From NCBI GenBank assembly GCA_903913215.1, contig CAIWKE010000012.1, positions 62,001-126,000 of the forward strand: a DNA stretch of 64,000 nt, read 5' to 3'. Positions 36,627 to 46,193 of the stretch are shown piece after piece (within the stretch, counting starts at the first letter, position 1; every line of letters starts with the position of its first letter). The DNA is from an uncultured Holophagaceae bacterium. Its GTDB lineage: Bacteria > Acidobacteriota > Holophagae > Holophagales > Holophagaceae. The position numbers and the translations under genes are program-made. The notes under the pieces are model-generated. The model was given only the letters and a program-made list of their open reading frames with translations. It was not told the origin of the DNA and did not search any database.

Positions 36627-39600
36627 TCAGACCAGAGCCTCGGCCTCGCGAAGTTGGACACTGACCAGGCGAGAGCAGCCAGCCTCCTCCATGGTCACCC
36701 CATAGAGGGTGTCGGCAGCGATCATGGTGGGCTTCTGGTGCGTGATGACGATGAACTGGGTATCCACCTTCATCTTCTGCACCATGGCTGCGAAGCGGCC
36801 CACGTTGGCCTCATCCAGGGGCGCGTCCACCTCATCCAGCACGCAGAAGGGGCTCGGCTTGAAGTGGAAAATGGCGAACAGGAGTGAGATGGCCGTGAGG
36901 GCTTTCTCACCGCCACTGAGCAGGGTGAGGGCCTTGGCCGTCTTGCCCGGGGGCTGGGCCGTGATCTCGATGCCGCACTCCAGGAGGTTCTTGGGATCCT
37001 CCAAGCTGAGGTGGGCATTGCCGCCGCCGAAGGCCTCGCGGAAGACTTCCTGGAAACGGCTGTTCACGAAGTCGAAGGCCTCGCGGAACCGTTCTTCGCT
37101 GGTGAGGTTGATTTCCTGGATGGTGGATTCCAGGTTGCCGATGGCGGCAGTGACATCGGCCCGCTGCTCATCCATGAAAGCCAGACGCGTCTCCGCTTCT
37201 TCCAGTTCCTGAATGGCCAGAGGGTTCACGCCCCCCAGGTCCATCCGCCGACCCTGCAACTCGTTCAGGCGGGTCTGGTGGACCAGTTCGCCCTCCACCC
37301 AGGCCTCCCGCTCCGATTCGCTGATGCCCACCAGGAAGGCCGGGATCTCCAGGCCCAGAGCCAGCTCCACTTCCTTGGACAGAGCCTCCTGGCTGCCCTG
37401 CACCTGGGCGCCATGCAGCAACACCTCTTGATGCTGGGACCGAGCATTCTCCAGGGCCTGCTGATATTCGCGGGCCGCGCGTTCCTGGACGCGCAGGGTC
37501 TCCTGCTCCAGCTCCAGCCGGGGTTGGGCCTCCACGGCCTGAAGATGCACCCCTTCCCGTTCCCGGAGGAGGGTCTGGGCATCGGCTTCCAGCTCCGCCA
37601 GCCGCTTCACGCAAACCTCCACCCGCTCCACCTGCTCGCGGGATTCGTCTTCCAGCCGCTGGCGCTCGGCTTCCAGATCGAAACGACCCCGCTGGGCCAG
37701 CTGCAGGTGGCGATCATGGCCGTCCCGCTCGGCCCAGGCCGCGTCCCGGGCACGGGCGGCCTCGTGGCGCTGGTCCCGGCACTGGTCCAGGTGCAGGCGG
37801 GCCTCCCTGACCTTCTGTTCGCCCTCGGCGAGGCTGGCCTCCAGGGCGGCATCCAGGGCCTCCTCTGGATGCTGATCCAGCTCCCGTAGCAGGGCCTGCA
37901 GCCGCTTGATCTCGGCCTCGATCTGCTCCCACAGGGTGTCCGCACGCTCGCTGGCCGCATGGATCTCACTGAGCTGGGTGCCGAGGGCGGTCCGCTGGGC
38001 CCTCAGGCTGTCGCTGCGTCGGCGCAGTACCCGCAGGTCCTCTTCAATTTCCCGGGAGCGATCCAGGGCGGCCCGGGTCTCATCGCCACCTCGGGCGCGC
38101 TTGGTCTCCAGCTCCTCCAGGCGGTCCAGGAGGGCTTCGCGGGTGCCCCGGGCCTCCTCCTGCTCGGCGCGCAGTTTCAGGGGCGAAGCAGCGGGGGCGG
38201 AGATGCCCAGCTGCAGGGGACCGAAGGGCAGGCGGATGAAGGCAGGCGAGACGAAGGCGAGGTCGGGGTGGGCCTGGGCCAGGGCTGGCAGCGCCTCGTC
38301 GGAGCAGCGGAAGGCCCGATCCAGGAGGGCGCCCAGGGGGTGCTCAAGGCCGGCCCACTTGAGGTGGGCGTTGAAGGGCGTGCAGCCCTCGGGCGTGGGC
38401 GGCACCGCGCTGGTGCCTTCCAGGGCCAGCAGCAGGTGGCCCACGCCCCCGGCGGCCATCTGGGCCAACGCCGCATCGGCGGACAGGGTCTGGAGCCAGA
38501 CACCCAGGAGCCGCTCCAGGTCGGGCCGCAGGGTCTCGTCCACAGTGAGCAACTCGACCAGGGTCAGGGGCCGGGCGCCTTGCTCCTTGAGCCAGGTGAG
38601 GCCTTTCTGCAGCTCCACGTCGCCGAAGCTCTTGGCCAGGAGATCTGCGATCTGGCGGAGGCGCCGCTCGGAGGCGTCCAGCTCGGATTCCGCCCGGTGG
38701 TGGTCTTGCGCCAGCGTGCGCTGGGTCTCCTCCAAGACCTCCGCCCGGCGGCGCTGGTCGAGGGCGGCCTCCTCGGCCTGGTCCAACTGGGCATTCAGCC
38801 CCTCCAGGGTGCGATCGATCTGGGCAGCCTCGGCCTGGAGGCTTTCCAGCCGGGGGGCCCGCACAGATTCCTCATGGTTGAGGCCGTCGAGGCGGCCTTC
38901 CAACTGGGCGATCTGGCTCTGGAAGGCCAGTCGTTGCTTCTGGCGATTCAGGGCCTCTTTCTGGCTCTCGGCCTTGCGCTCCCGCAGGTTCTGCAGCTCG
39001 GCCTCATGGTGGCGCAGGGAACCCTGGGCCAGGGCCACGATCTCCTCGACCTTGGCCAGGTCCGCTTCCTTCTCCCCCAGCTTCCCCGCCGCTTCCAGCA
39101 GCAGGGACTCCAAGGCCGAAAAGGAGGTGCCTGTTTCCGACAACCGTTCGGCCAGGGCCTGGATGCGCTCCCAGAGCCGATTCCGCTGCTCCAGTCCCTC
39201 GGTGCGGCGCTCCTCCTGGAAGCTGCGCTCCTGCTCCGCGAGCTGGAGGCGTTGATCCAACCCCAGCATGGCACTGGCACGCTTGGCCTGGGCCTGCTGC
39301 TGCTCGTCTACCGAGAGGCGCAACGTCTCAACCTCGGAGGCCTTCTCAGAGACCTGGGCCGTGAGTTCGGCCACCCGTCGCTCGGTCTGGTCCAACTGAT
39401 CCAGGATCCGCTGCTTGGCTGCCTCCAGTTCCACGGCCTTGCCCGCCAGCAGAATGCGCTGGGTGGCCTTGATGTCCGTGTCCAGCTCTTTGGCCTTGCG
39501 GGCCCGGGAGGCCTGGCGGCGCAGGGAATCCATCTGCTTGTTCAGCTCGAAGAGGATGTCGTCCAGGCGCTGGAGGTTCAACTTGGTCTCGTCCAGGCGC

Positions 39601-40136
39601 TTCTCCGCGTCGGCCCGGCGCAGCTTGTAGCGGGTGATGCCCGCGGCCTCCTCCAGAAGCAGGCGACGGTCCTTGGGTTTGCTGCTGAGGATAAGATCGA
39701 TCTGGCCCTGCTGGATGAAGCTGTAGGCCCGGGTTCCCATGCCCGTATCCATGAGCAGATCCTGCACATCCTTGAGGCGCGCCTCGCGACCGTTGATGCG
39801 GTATTCACTGCCGGTGTCGCGGTAGAGCCGGCGGGAAATCACCACTTCCCGCGTGGCGCCCGGCAGGTTGGGATCCGGCATCTCCAGGACCAGCTTCACC
39901 TCGGCCAGCCCCATGGGACGCCGGTGGGCCGTGCCCGCGAAGATCACGTCAGCCATCTCTGCACCGCGCAGCATGGAAGCCCGCTGCTCGCCCAGCACCC
40001 AGGCCAGGCTGTCAGAGATATTGGACTTGCCGCAGCCATTGGGTCCCACGACCGCAGTCATGCCACCCGGAAAGCTCAGCTTCTGGGCATCGGCAAAGGA
40101 CTTGAAGCCATGGAGTTCAAGTGAGATCAGGCGCAC
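36627..40136 (-). CDS. smc: Chromosome segregation ATPase SMC
   Basis: SMC is the core of condensin and organises and separates chromosomes with ScpAB. The 1169-residue length is standard. The N-terminal Walker A is VGPNGCGKSNI near residue 31, with QGQIDLILSS (Q-loop) following. Two long coiled coils (about 165-500 and 670-1010) flank a hinge rich in Gly and Pro. The C-terminus has the signature LLSGGEKALTAISLLFA and Walker B FCVLDEVDAPLDEAN. GTG 40136 was chosen because the family begins MRLxxLELxGFKSFA; its GGAG lies 11 bases away, so an upstream start in the same frame is possible. It diverges from the pilus operon. Confidence 0.95.
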   Translation of the reverse strand: MRLISLELHGFKSFADAQKLSFPGGMTAVVGPNGCGKSNISDSLAWVLGEQRASMLRGAEMADVIFAGTAHRRPMGLAEVKLVLEMPDPNLPGATREVVISRRLYRDTGSEYRINGREARLKDVQDLLMDTGMGTRAYSFIQQGQIDLILSSKPKDRRLLLEEAAGITRYKLRRADAEKRLDETKLNLQRLDDILFELNKQMDSLRRQASRARKAKELDTDIKATQRILLAGKAVELEAAKQRILDQLDQTERRVAELTAQVSEKASEVETLRLSVDEQQQAQAKRASAMLGLDQRLQLAEQERSFQEERRTEGLEQRNRLWERIQALAERLSETGTSFSALESLLLEAAGKLGEKEADLAKVEEIVALAQGSLRHHEAELQNLRERKAESQKEALNRQKQRLAFQSQIAQLEGRLDGLNHEESVRAPRLESLQAEAAQIDRTLEGLNAQLDQAEEAALDQRRRAEVLEETQRTLAQDHHRAESELDASERRLRQIADLLAKSFGDVELQKGLTWLKEQGARPLTLVELLTVDETLRPDLERLLGVWLQTLSADAALAQMAAGGVGHLLLALEGTSAVPPTPEGCTPFNAHLKWAGLEHPLGALLDRAFRCSDEALPALAQAHPDLAFVSPAFIRLPFGPLQLGISAPAASPLKLRAEQEEARGTREALLDRLEELETKRARGGDETRAALDRSREIEEDLRVLRRRSDSLRAQRTALGTQLSEIHAASERADTLWEQIEAEIKRLQALLRELDQHPEEALDAALEASLAEGEQKVREARLHLDQCRDQRHEAARARDAAWAERDGHDRHLQLAQRGRFDLEAERQRLEDESREQVERVEVCVKRLAELEADAQTLLREREGVHLQAVEAQPRLELEQETLRVQERAAREYQQALENARSQHQEVLLHGAQVQGSQEALSKEVELALGLEIPAFLVGISESEREAWVEGELVHQTRLNELQGRRMDLGGVNPLAIQELEEAETRLAFMDEQRADVTAAIGNLESTIQEINLTSEERFREAFDFVNSRFQEVFREAFGGGNAHLSLEDPKNLLECGIEITAQPPGKTAKALTLLSGGEKALTAISLLFAIFHFKPSPFCVLDEVDAPLDEANVGRFAAMVQKMKVDTQFIVITHQKPTMIAADTLYGVTMEEAGCSRLVSVQLREAEALV

Positions 40137-40252
40137 GCGGTCAGCAACTCCAGGAAAACAGATGGGAACATCTCCCTCCATCATTCCACACCACGCGTAG
40201 GATCCGAGCAACGGAGCCCGCCCAAAGTAATCCAGCCATGTGGCGGGTCCCC

Positions 40253-40281
40253 TTGGGAAACCGCAGGAAGCCCGATAGACT
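40253..40281 (+). promoter_or_regulatory. Predicted promoter of the PilMNOPQ-like operon
   Basis: TTGGGA (40253-40258) and TAGACT (40276-40281) have a 17-base spacer, 136 bases before the first start codon. The 280-base divergent gap 40137-40416 holds no other recognised element. Confidence 0.45.
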
Positions 40282-40416
40282 CAGTTCTTCCATGGCCACT
40301 CAGGAGTCACCTTTGCCGCCCCCTTCAGCCATCTCGCGTGATCCCCAAGCCCAGGGCCCCTCGCGAAGCTGTGGGCACTCGTGCCCGGGCCTTCAGTCTG
40401 CCACTGGGAACCGAAC

Positions 40417-41148
40417 GTGAAACTTTCCCTGCTCGCCCCCCCTGAAGCCTCCCTGCTCTGGCTGGAGGCCCACCGGGTTCTGGCCGGAACCTACCGGCAG
40501 CCGCTCCAGGGTGAGCCCGGAGAGGCCCAGCTCAGCCAAGCTCTGGCCGCCCTGCCCCAGGGACCCACCCGCTGGGTCGTGGATGACCTCTGGACCCCCT
40601 CCGTCCTCCTGCGCGACCTCACGGAGCTGCCCCGGGCCGCCGAGGCCCAGGAGGCCTTCTTCCGCTGGCGCTTCACCCAGGCCCTGGCCCTGGAGCAGCC
40701 CCACTTTGTGCAGGCCCTGGAAGTGGAGCCTGGCGCTTGGCTGGCCTCGGGCATCCGGGAGGACTTCCGGGACACCCTGCTGCAGTTGGGCACGAAGCTG
40801 GAACGGAACCTCCACGCCCTCACGCCCCGCTGGCTGCACCTCTACAACCTGCTGGCCCCCTCGCTGGCCCTGCCGGGTATGCTGCTTTCGCTCAGTCCCG
40901 TGGAGCCCGGCCTCTACGCCGGCACCCTGGTGGCCTGGGGCCGCACCCTGTGCCTGCTCCGCCAGTGGTCCGAACCCCTGAGCCCCGAAGCCTGGCAGGA
41001 GGAACGCCTGGCCCCGAGCGCAGCCTTCCTGCAGCGGGAATCCAGGACACCTCAACAGCTGCTGGTCTACGGTGCCCGGACCTGGCCCGCCGGGGAGATC
41101 CCCCTGCGCCTCCTGGACGATCGCTTTGCCTTGGGTGAGGGGCACTGA
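40417..41148 (+). CDS. PilM/GspL-like protein, reduced
   Basis: A 243-residue protein in the position of pilM, directly before PilN- and PilO-like genes. The segment VDDLWTPSVLLRDLTELPRA and the later FFRWRFTQAL resemble the actin-like cytoplasmic domain of PilM/GspL. It is about 100 residues shorter than PilM (about 350). I do not see the actin-type ATP-binding phosphate loops, so it may not bind ATP. GTG 40417 has GGGAA upstream. It overlaps the next gene by TGATG. PilM normally links the inner-membrane PilNO complex to the cytoplasm. Confidence 0.6.
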   Translation: MKLSLLAPPEASLLWLEAHRVLAGTYRQPLQGEPGEAQLSQALAALPQGPTRWVVDDLWTPSVLLRDLTELPRAAEAQEAFFRWRFTQALALEQPHFVQALEVEPGAWLASGIREDFRDTLLQLGTKLERNLHALTPRWLHLYNLLAPSLALPGMLLSLSPVEPGLYAGTLVAWGRTLCLLRQWSEPLSPEAWQEERLAPSAAFLQRESRTPQQLLVYGARTWPAGEIPLRLLDDRFALGEGH

Positions 41149-41951
41149 TGTCCGTTCCAGTTCTCAGCCTCAACCTGGCCCCCCGGCCGAGCCTCTGGCG
41201 GCAGCGCCACCAGGTCCTGGGTTGGTCTGCCCTGGGTTGTGGCCTCTTGGTGCTGGTGGGCTCCATCGGCTTCACCTGGCGTGCCTACCACCAGGCCAGC
41301 CGGGCTGGGCGGGATGCTGTCAGCTACACAGAGGAGACCCGCCGCGCCGCCCGCCAGGAGCAGCAGCTCCAGGCCTCCCTCCAGGACATGGACGCCGGCC
41401 GGGAGCAGTCCCGCTGGAAGCTGGCGGAGCACATCCTGCAGGAGCGGAGCCTCCCCTGGTCCCGCCTCACGACGGAATTGGAGCAGTGCATGGTGCCGGA
41501 CATGCGCCTCAAGGCCATCCAGCGCGCCCGCAGCAACACCCAGCAGGTGGTGATGAAGCTCAAGGGCGAGGCCCGCACGCGGGAGGCCGAAGCCGCCTTC
41601 GTGGAAGCCCTTCGTTCCGCCCCCGTATTCGCCCAGGTGGTCCTGGAGCGGGAAGCTGAGCGCAATGGCGGCGGCTGGGACTTCGAGCTGAGCCTGCCCG
41701 CTGCCACGATTCCGCCGCCCTTCAAGGCGAAGGCCATCATCCAGGGACCCGCCAAGGCCGCCTCAGCCCCTGCACCGGCCCCGATCAAGGCCCTGCCCAA
41801 GCCGCCCCCCCCGAGCCCGACCCATCGAGAACCCCAGGCCCAGCCGGGCCCCCCCCAATACCACCCCGTTGTCCCACCCCCCGAGGAACCGGTCCGGCGT
41901 CGCCCTGGTCGCGCCCGCGTCCGCCCGAACGATGAGAGGGACCCCGAATGA
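41148..41951 (+). CDS. PilN-like type IV pilus/T2SS inner-membrane protein
   Basis: A 267-residue protein with a short N-terminal stretch (SLNLAPRPSLWRQRHQVLGW, as in PilN) and one membrane segment at about 27-47. A coiled coil leads to a periplasmic ferredoxin-like domain (VPDMRLKAIQRARSNTQQVV). The last 65 residues are a Pro/Ala/Arg-rich tail not usual for PilN. PilN dimerises with PilO to build the alignment complex between inner membrane and secretin. It overlaps the flanking genes by TGATG and ATGA. Confidence 0.8.
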   Translation: MSVPVLSLNLAPRPSLWRQRHQVLGWSALGCGLLVLVGSIGFTWRAYHQASRAGRDAVSYTEETRRAARQEQQLQASLQDMDAGREQSRWKLAEHILQERSLPWSRLTTELEQCMVPDMRLKAIQRARSNTQQVVMKLKGEARTREAEAAFVEALRSAPVFAQVVLEREAERNGGGWDFELSLPAATIPPPFKAKAIIQGPAKAASAPAPAPIKALPKPPPPSPTHREPQAQPGPPQYHPVVPPPEEPVRRRPGRARVRPNDERDPE

Positions 41952-42529
41952 GCAGTCCCCTCCGCACGAGCCGCCTCCGGCTCATCCTCGGCAGCCTGGC
42001 TACGGCCGTGGGCCTGGGCGTGGCCCTCTTCCTTCTCCCGGACGCCTCCCAGCAGCTCAACCAGAAACTAAAATCCAAGCGCGAGGCCGAGTCCAACCGC
42101 AACCAGCAGCTCCGGCAGCTGCAGGAACTCCAGCTGCTGGCGGACCGCCTGCACCGGGGGCAGAACACCCTGGCCAACCTGGAGGCCCGCCTGCCCAAGG
42201 GCAGCGCCGGCCAGCTGCAGTGGGACCTCAGCAAGACTCTGCATGCCCTGGCCAAGAAGAATGGCCTCCGGCTGCAGTCCGTGAAATACGGCCTGCCCAG
42301 CCGGGAAGGAGCCCGGGGCACGGACCTGGAGGCCATCGAGGTCGAGTTCGTGGCCCTGGGCATATACGCGAACCACAAGGCCTTCATGCTGGACCTGGAG
42401 GGTTCGGGCCTGCCTTTCGCCGTTCGGGATGGCCGCCTGGAGGAGAGCCCCGAAGGGGCCCGGCTGAACATCGTCCTGCGCGCCTTCCGCAAGGCCGGCG
42501 CGCCCGCGGCTGAGGAGGGCGAGGCATGA
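41948..42529 (+). CDS. PilO-like type IV pilus/T2SS inner-membrane protein
   Basis: A 193-residue protein with one N-terminal membrane segment (LILGSLATAVGLGVALFLL). A coiled coil follows at about 35-75 (SREAESNRNQQLRQLQELQ-like composition), then a ferredoxin-like periplasmic domain (LHALAKKNGLRLQSVKYGL). This is the PilO order. It overlaps the PilN-like gene by ATGA, and its stop overlaps the PilP-like start in the same way. It probably pairs with the PilN-like protein in the inner-membrane alignment complex. Confidence 0.8.
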   Translation: MSSPLRTSRLRLILGSLATAVGLGVALFLLPDASQQLNQKLKSKREAESNRNQQLRQLQELQLLADRLHRGQNTLANLEARLPKGSAGQLQWDLSKTLHALAKKNGLRLQSVKYGLPSREGARGTDLEAIEVEFVALGIYANHKAFMLDLEGSGLPFAVRDGRLEESPEGARLNIVLRAFRKAGAPAAEEGEA

Positions 42530-43179
42530 GCGCTCCCAACAGCGGTTTCGACTTCCAGGCCATGGGCCACGAGCTGCGGACCAACCACAAGACCCAGGCG
42601 GCCCTGGTGGGTATGGTCCTGGTCCTCGGCTTCATGGCCTACACGCTGTTCGGCTCCGATGCCCCCAAGGGCCGTCGTCCGGTGGACACCAAGACCGGTG
42701 TCAGCCTCGATGCCCGCCAGCTCCAGGGCCTGCGCAAACTGCCCGACCTGGCGGCCCTGGACAAGGCCGGCCAGCTGCCGCCCCTGGCCAAGGTCCAGCG
42801 GGACCTCTTCATGTTCGAGGCCCCTGCCCCGCCCCCACCGCCAGTGAAGGTCGTGGTGCCCCCACCCCCCCCGCCGCCCACAGCCGAGCAGCTCGCGGCC
42901 CAGCAGCTGGCCCAGGCCAAAGCCGCCAACTTTGCCACCCGGCCCCAGGACCTGCGCTACCTGGGCTACTTCAAGGGGGATCCATCCGGCACCATCGGCG
43001 CCTTCATGAAGGGCGAGGAACCCCTGACCCTCGTCCAGGGCTCCGTGACCCCCCAGGGTTGGAAGCTGGTGACTGTCCTCGACACCCGGGCGGAGTTCCA
43101 GAGCACCAAGTATCCAGATCTGCGACAGGTCCTGGAGGTCCGCGAGGCCACCGGCGGCGTGGCGACGAACCAATTCTGA
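42526..43179 (+). CDS. PilP-like protein
   Basis: A 217-residue protein with one N-terminal membrane segment (AALVGMVLVLGFMAYTLFG) rather than PilP's lipobox. A Pro-rich linker (PPPPPVKVVVPPPPPPP) precedes a beta-rich C-terminal domain with LRYLGYFKGDPSGTIGAFMK and LVQGSVTPQGWKLVTVLD, typical of the PilP/GspC homology region. That region contacts the secretin N-domains. It sits just before the secretin, separated by 16 bases, in the usual pilP position. Confidence 0.78.
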   Translation: MSAPNSGFDFQAMGHELRTNHKTQAALVGMVLVLGFMAYTLFGSDAPKGRRPVDTKTGVSLDARQLQGLRKLPDLAALDKAGQLPPLAKVQRDLFMFEAPAPPPPPVKVVVPPPPPPPTAEQLAAQQLAQAKAANFATRPQDLRYLGYFKGDPSGTIGAFMKGEEPLTLVQGSVTPQGWKLVTVLDTRAEFQSTKYPDLRQVLEVREATGGVATNQF

Positions 43180-43195
43180 TCCGAAGGACGCCCCG

Positions 43196-45553
43196 ATGCC
43201 CAATTCATCCTTCGCCCTCCTCCGCAAGAGTGTCCTGCTCGTGGCCGTGCTTGTCCTGGCACTGGGCTGCAGCCTGCACAAGGCCAACAAGGCCTATGAC
43301 GAGGGGCGCTACGACGACGCCGTGGCCGAATACCGGGCGGCGCTGCGCCACGATCCCACCAACCCCAAGGCCAAGATCGGCATCCAGCGGGCCTCCACAC
43401 GGGCCGCCGAATCCCACCTGAACCTAGCGCGCAAGGCCGAGGCCCGGGGCTCCACGGACACGGTGCTGAACGAGGTGCGCAAGGCCCTCATCCTGGACCC
43501 GGACAATCAGGTGGCCCAGGACTGGCTGTACAAGCTGGAGCAGAAGCTCGCCAAGGACAGGGCAGAGGCTGATACCGCCGATGACCTGGAGCTCATGAAG
43601 GTCAAAGCCGACGCCACGAATGCCGTCCAGCTCAACCCCCGCACCATCGATGGCATCGATCTGAATTTCAGCCGGAAGACCAGCCTGCGGGAGATCCTGG
43701 CGACCCTCAGCAAGGCCTCCGGCGTGAACATCATTCCGCACATGTCCTTCCAGGATCAGAGCATCTCCATCGACCTGCGGGGGCTGCCCTTCCAGCGCAT
43801 TCTCGACACACTCATGATCCAGAACGACCTGTTCTACAAGGTCATCGACAAGAACACCATCATGGTCTTCAAGAACACGCCCCAGTTCCGGGACCAGTAC
43901 GAGAACCAGATCCTCAAGACCTACTACCTCTCCTACGCGGATCCCAACGACCTCAAGCAGACCATCTCGTCCATCAATGCCCTCATCAAGGTCTACATGG
44001 ACAAGCGGGTGAACGCCCTCATCGTCAAGGCCAAGCCCCTGGACTTGGCTGTGGTGGATCAGGTGATCCGCACCCTGGACAAGCCCAAGGCCGAGGTCAT
44101 GGTCTATTTCGAGCTCATGGAAGTGACCGAGAACAGCCTGGAGCAAGTGGGCCTGATGCCCGTGCTCAATGCCACAGACACCTCCGGGACCTACCGCATC
44201 GGCGCCACCACGGTGAACAACACCTCCGGCATGAACACCAACTCCGGCTTCACCAAGATCCACACAGCCGACATCCGCATGCTCTTCCCCAACCTCGCCC
44301 TGGACTTCCTCAAAAGCAACGGCGATGCGCGCCTGGTGGCCAGCCCCAACGTGCGCGTGCTCTCCGGTGAAACCGGCGAGGTCAACATAGGCGAGAAGAT
44401 CTCCACCACCCAAAGCTCCCTGTCCCTGCCCACCACCGCCACAGCAGGCACCAACGCCTCTTCGCTGCTGAGCGGGGTCGGTCAGACCTCCTACTCCTAC
44501 GAGGATGTGGGCGTGAAGATCAAGGTGGAACCTCGGGTCCACAACAATGGCGAGATCAACCTCAAGATCGAAAGCCTTGTGACCACCCTGAAGTCCGGGT
44601 CCACGCCGGGTCGCCCTGACCTGGGCAAGCGGGAGATCAAGACCATGGCCCGCCTGCGGGATGGTGAGACCGTCATCTTCGGCGGCTTGCTGAAGGATGA
44701 AGAGCAGAAGAGCCTTCAGGGCATCTGGGGCCTTTCGGACATCCCCCTCATCGGACGCCTGATCGGCAACACGAACACCACCAAAGCCAAGACCGATGTA
44801 CTGCTCACCATCCGCGCCGTCCTGGTCCGCAGGCCCGTCATTTCCGAACAGGACATGGCCCCCTTCAATCCCGAAGACTCCGCGGCGAAGACAGGCCCCT
44901 TCTCCTCGCCAGCCGTGAAGAAGGCTCCAGTCGCACCCGCGCCGGCGCCCGGTCCCCAGACCCCGGCCACAGCCCCCAAGGTCGCACCCACGACGGCTCC
45001 TGCTTCAACGCCCGCCACTCAGCCAGTTCCAACCCCTGTCCCAAGCACCGCTCCGCTTCAGCCTGAACCGCCCGCGGCAGCCCAACCTCCGACGGCCACG
45101 CCCGGGATCGAGGCCTCCCCGGACAAGAAACCCACTGTCCCAGACGCAGCCCCCGCCCCCTCGGACCTGGTCATCTTCATGTCCCCGGTGGCCACGGAGA
45201 TCAAGGTGGGCGGCATCGCCCGCATCAGCCTAACCGTGAGCGGAGGCCAGGGGCTCAGCTCCGGCACCATGGAACTGCGCCTGCCCCCCGGGCTGAAGCT
45301 GAAATCCGTGGTGCCCGGAGAATTCATCACCGCCGAGAACGGTGGCCTGGAGAACTATCCAGGCAAGGACGGCTCTCTCCGGCTCGTCTTCCGGCGCAGC
45401 CCCACCGGGGCGGACAGTGGCCCCTTCGCCACGCTGGAAGTGGAAGGCGTCAGCAACGGCAATGCGCCGGTGCTCATCCAGAGCGGCCAGTTCATGACCG
45501 GCAACACCGCCATCTCTGGGCGCTGGTCCAACGCCCTCGTGACGGTGCAGTGA
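43196..45553 (+). CDS. Secretin (PilQ/GspD-like) with N-terminal TPR and C-terminal cohesin-like domain
   Basis: A 785-residue outer-membrane secretin. A signal sequence ends in the lipobox LALGC (Cys25). TPR-like helices span about 35-105. Secretin N-domains follow at about 145-330 (ILDTLMIQNDLFYKVIDKN). The secretin core at about 335-545 includes VRVLSGETGEVNIGEK and the end motif VIFGGLLKDEEQKSLQGIWG. After a Pro/Ala linker (about 565-650) there is a cohesin-like beta domain to residue 785 (FMSPVATEIKVGGIARISL). The channel would let pili or proteins cross the outer membrane. TPR and cohesin additions are atypical for PilQ. Confidence 0.88.
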   Translation: MPNSSFALLRKSVLLVAVLVLALGCSLHKANKAYDEGRYDDAVAEYRAALRHDPTNPKAKIGIQRASTRAAESHLNLARKAEARGSTDTVLNEVRKALILDPDNQVAQDWLYKLEQKLAKDRAEADTADDLELMKVKADATNAVQLNPRTIDGIDLNFSRKTSLREILATLSKASGVNIIPHMSFQDQSISIDLRGLPFQRILDTLMIQNDLFYKVIDKNTIMVFKNTPQFRDQYENQILKTYYLSYADPNDLKQTISSINALIKVYMDKRVNALIVKAKPLDLAVVDQVIRTLDKPKAEVMVYFELMEVTENSLEQVGLMPVLNATDTSGTYRIGATTVNNTSGMNTNSGFTKIHTADIRMLFPNLALDFLKSNGDARLVASPNVRVLSGETGEVNIGEKISTTQSSLSLPTTATAGTNASSLLSGVGQTSYSYEDVGVKIKVEPRVHNNGEINLKIESLVTTLKSGSTPGRPDLGKREIKTMARLRDGETVIFGGLLKDEEQKSLQGIWGLSDIPLIGRLIGNTNTTKAKTDVLLTIRAVLVRRPVISEQDMAPFNPEDSAAKTGPFSSPAVKKAPVAPAPAPGPQTPATAPKVAPTTAPASTPATQPVPTPVPSTAPLQPEPPAAAQPPTATPGIEASPDKKPTVPDAAPAPSDLVIFMSPVATEIKVGGIARISLTVSGGQGLSSGTMELRLPPGLKLKSVVPGEFITAENGGLENYPGKDGSLRLVFRRSPTGADSGPFATLEVEGVSNGNAPVLIQSGQFMTGNTAISGRWSNALVTVQ

Positions 45554-46008
45554 AGCGACAGAGCGGCTTCACCCTGATGGAGCTGGTGGTCACGGCCACC
45601 GTGCTCATGATCCTGGCCTCTGTGGTCGTGCCCCTGGCCAGGAACGGCCTCAAGCGCCAGCACGAGCTGGAGCTTCGCAGAGATCTGCGCGAGATGCGGA
45701 TGGCCATCGATGACTACCGCCGGCAGGCGGAGACTCAAAAGATCAAGGCCCCTCCAGTGGAGGCCAACTTCTGCCCTGAGAGTCTGCAGCTCCTGGTGGA
45801 GGGGGTGCCCGCCACGGGTTCCCTCAGCCGGAAGGTCCGCTTCCTGCGCCGCATCCCCATCGACCCTTTCACCGGCAAGGCCGAATGGGGACTGCGCAGC
45901 ACCACAGACGAGGCCAACAGCACCAGCTGGGGCGGCGGGCATGTCTATGATGTGTACAGCCTCTCCAACGGCATCGGCATGAACGGCGTCCCCTATCGCG
46001 AGTGGTAG
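45550..46008 (+). CDS. Type IV pilin-like/T2SS pseudopilin (GspG-like)
   Basis: A 152-residue pseudopilin. After a short leader, GFTLMELVVTATVLMILASV is the class III signal that prepilin peptidase cuts before Phe, with the conserved Glu at position 5 of the mature form (Met-Glu). It is followed by a long N-terminal helix and a small C-terminal domain with RRIPIDPFTGKAEWG, close to GspG. The GTG start at 45550 overlaps the secretin stop (GTGA). It is the last gene of the operon. GspG is the major pseudopilin of T2SS, so this operon may serve secretion rather than surface pili. Confidence 0.85.
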   Translation: MKRQSGFTLMELVVTATVLMILASVVVPLARNGLKRQHELELRRDLREMRMAIDDYRRQAETQKIKAPPVEANFCPESLQLLVEGVPATGSLSRKVRFLRRIPIDPFTGKAEWGLRSTTDEANSTSWGGGHVYDVYSLSNGIGMNGVPYREW

Positions 46009-46030
46009 GCGCGAGTGATGAGAAACGCGG

Positions 46031-46059
46031 TTGCCACGGAACCTGGTTCGCGCTAGTCT
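46031..46059 (+). promoter_or_regulatory. Predicted tRNA-Leu promoter
   Basis: TTGCCA (46031-46036) and TAGTCT (46054-46059) have a 17-base spacer, 48 bases before the tRNA. Confidence 0.5.
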
Positions 46060-46107
46060 TGGAATTCGGCACATCCGGAACCTGCGGGACCCGGACTGTT
46101 CTTTCAA

Positions 46108-46193
46108 GCGGATATGGCGGAATTGGTAGACGCGCTAGTTTCAGGTACTAGTGTTCACAAGACGTGGGGGTTCGAGTCCCTCTATCCGCACCA
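46108..46193 (+). tRNA. tRNA-Leu (CAG)
   Basis: An 86-base class II tRNA with a long variable arm. The acceptor stem GCGGATA pairs with TATCCGC. The anticodon stem CTAGT/ACTAG holds TTCAGGT with anticodon CAG, which reads CUG leucine codons. The T-arm is GGGGG TTCGAGT CCCTC and CCA is encoded. A small TTCGGC/GCCGAA inverted repeat follows at 46198-46212. Confidence 0.95.
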
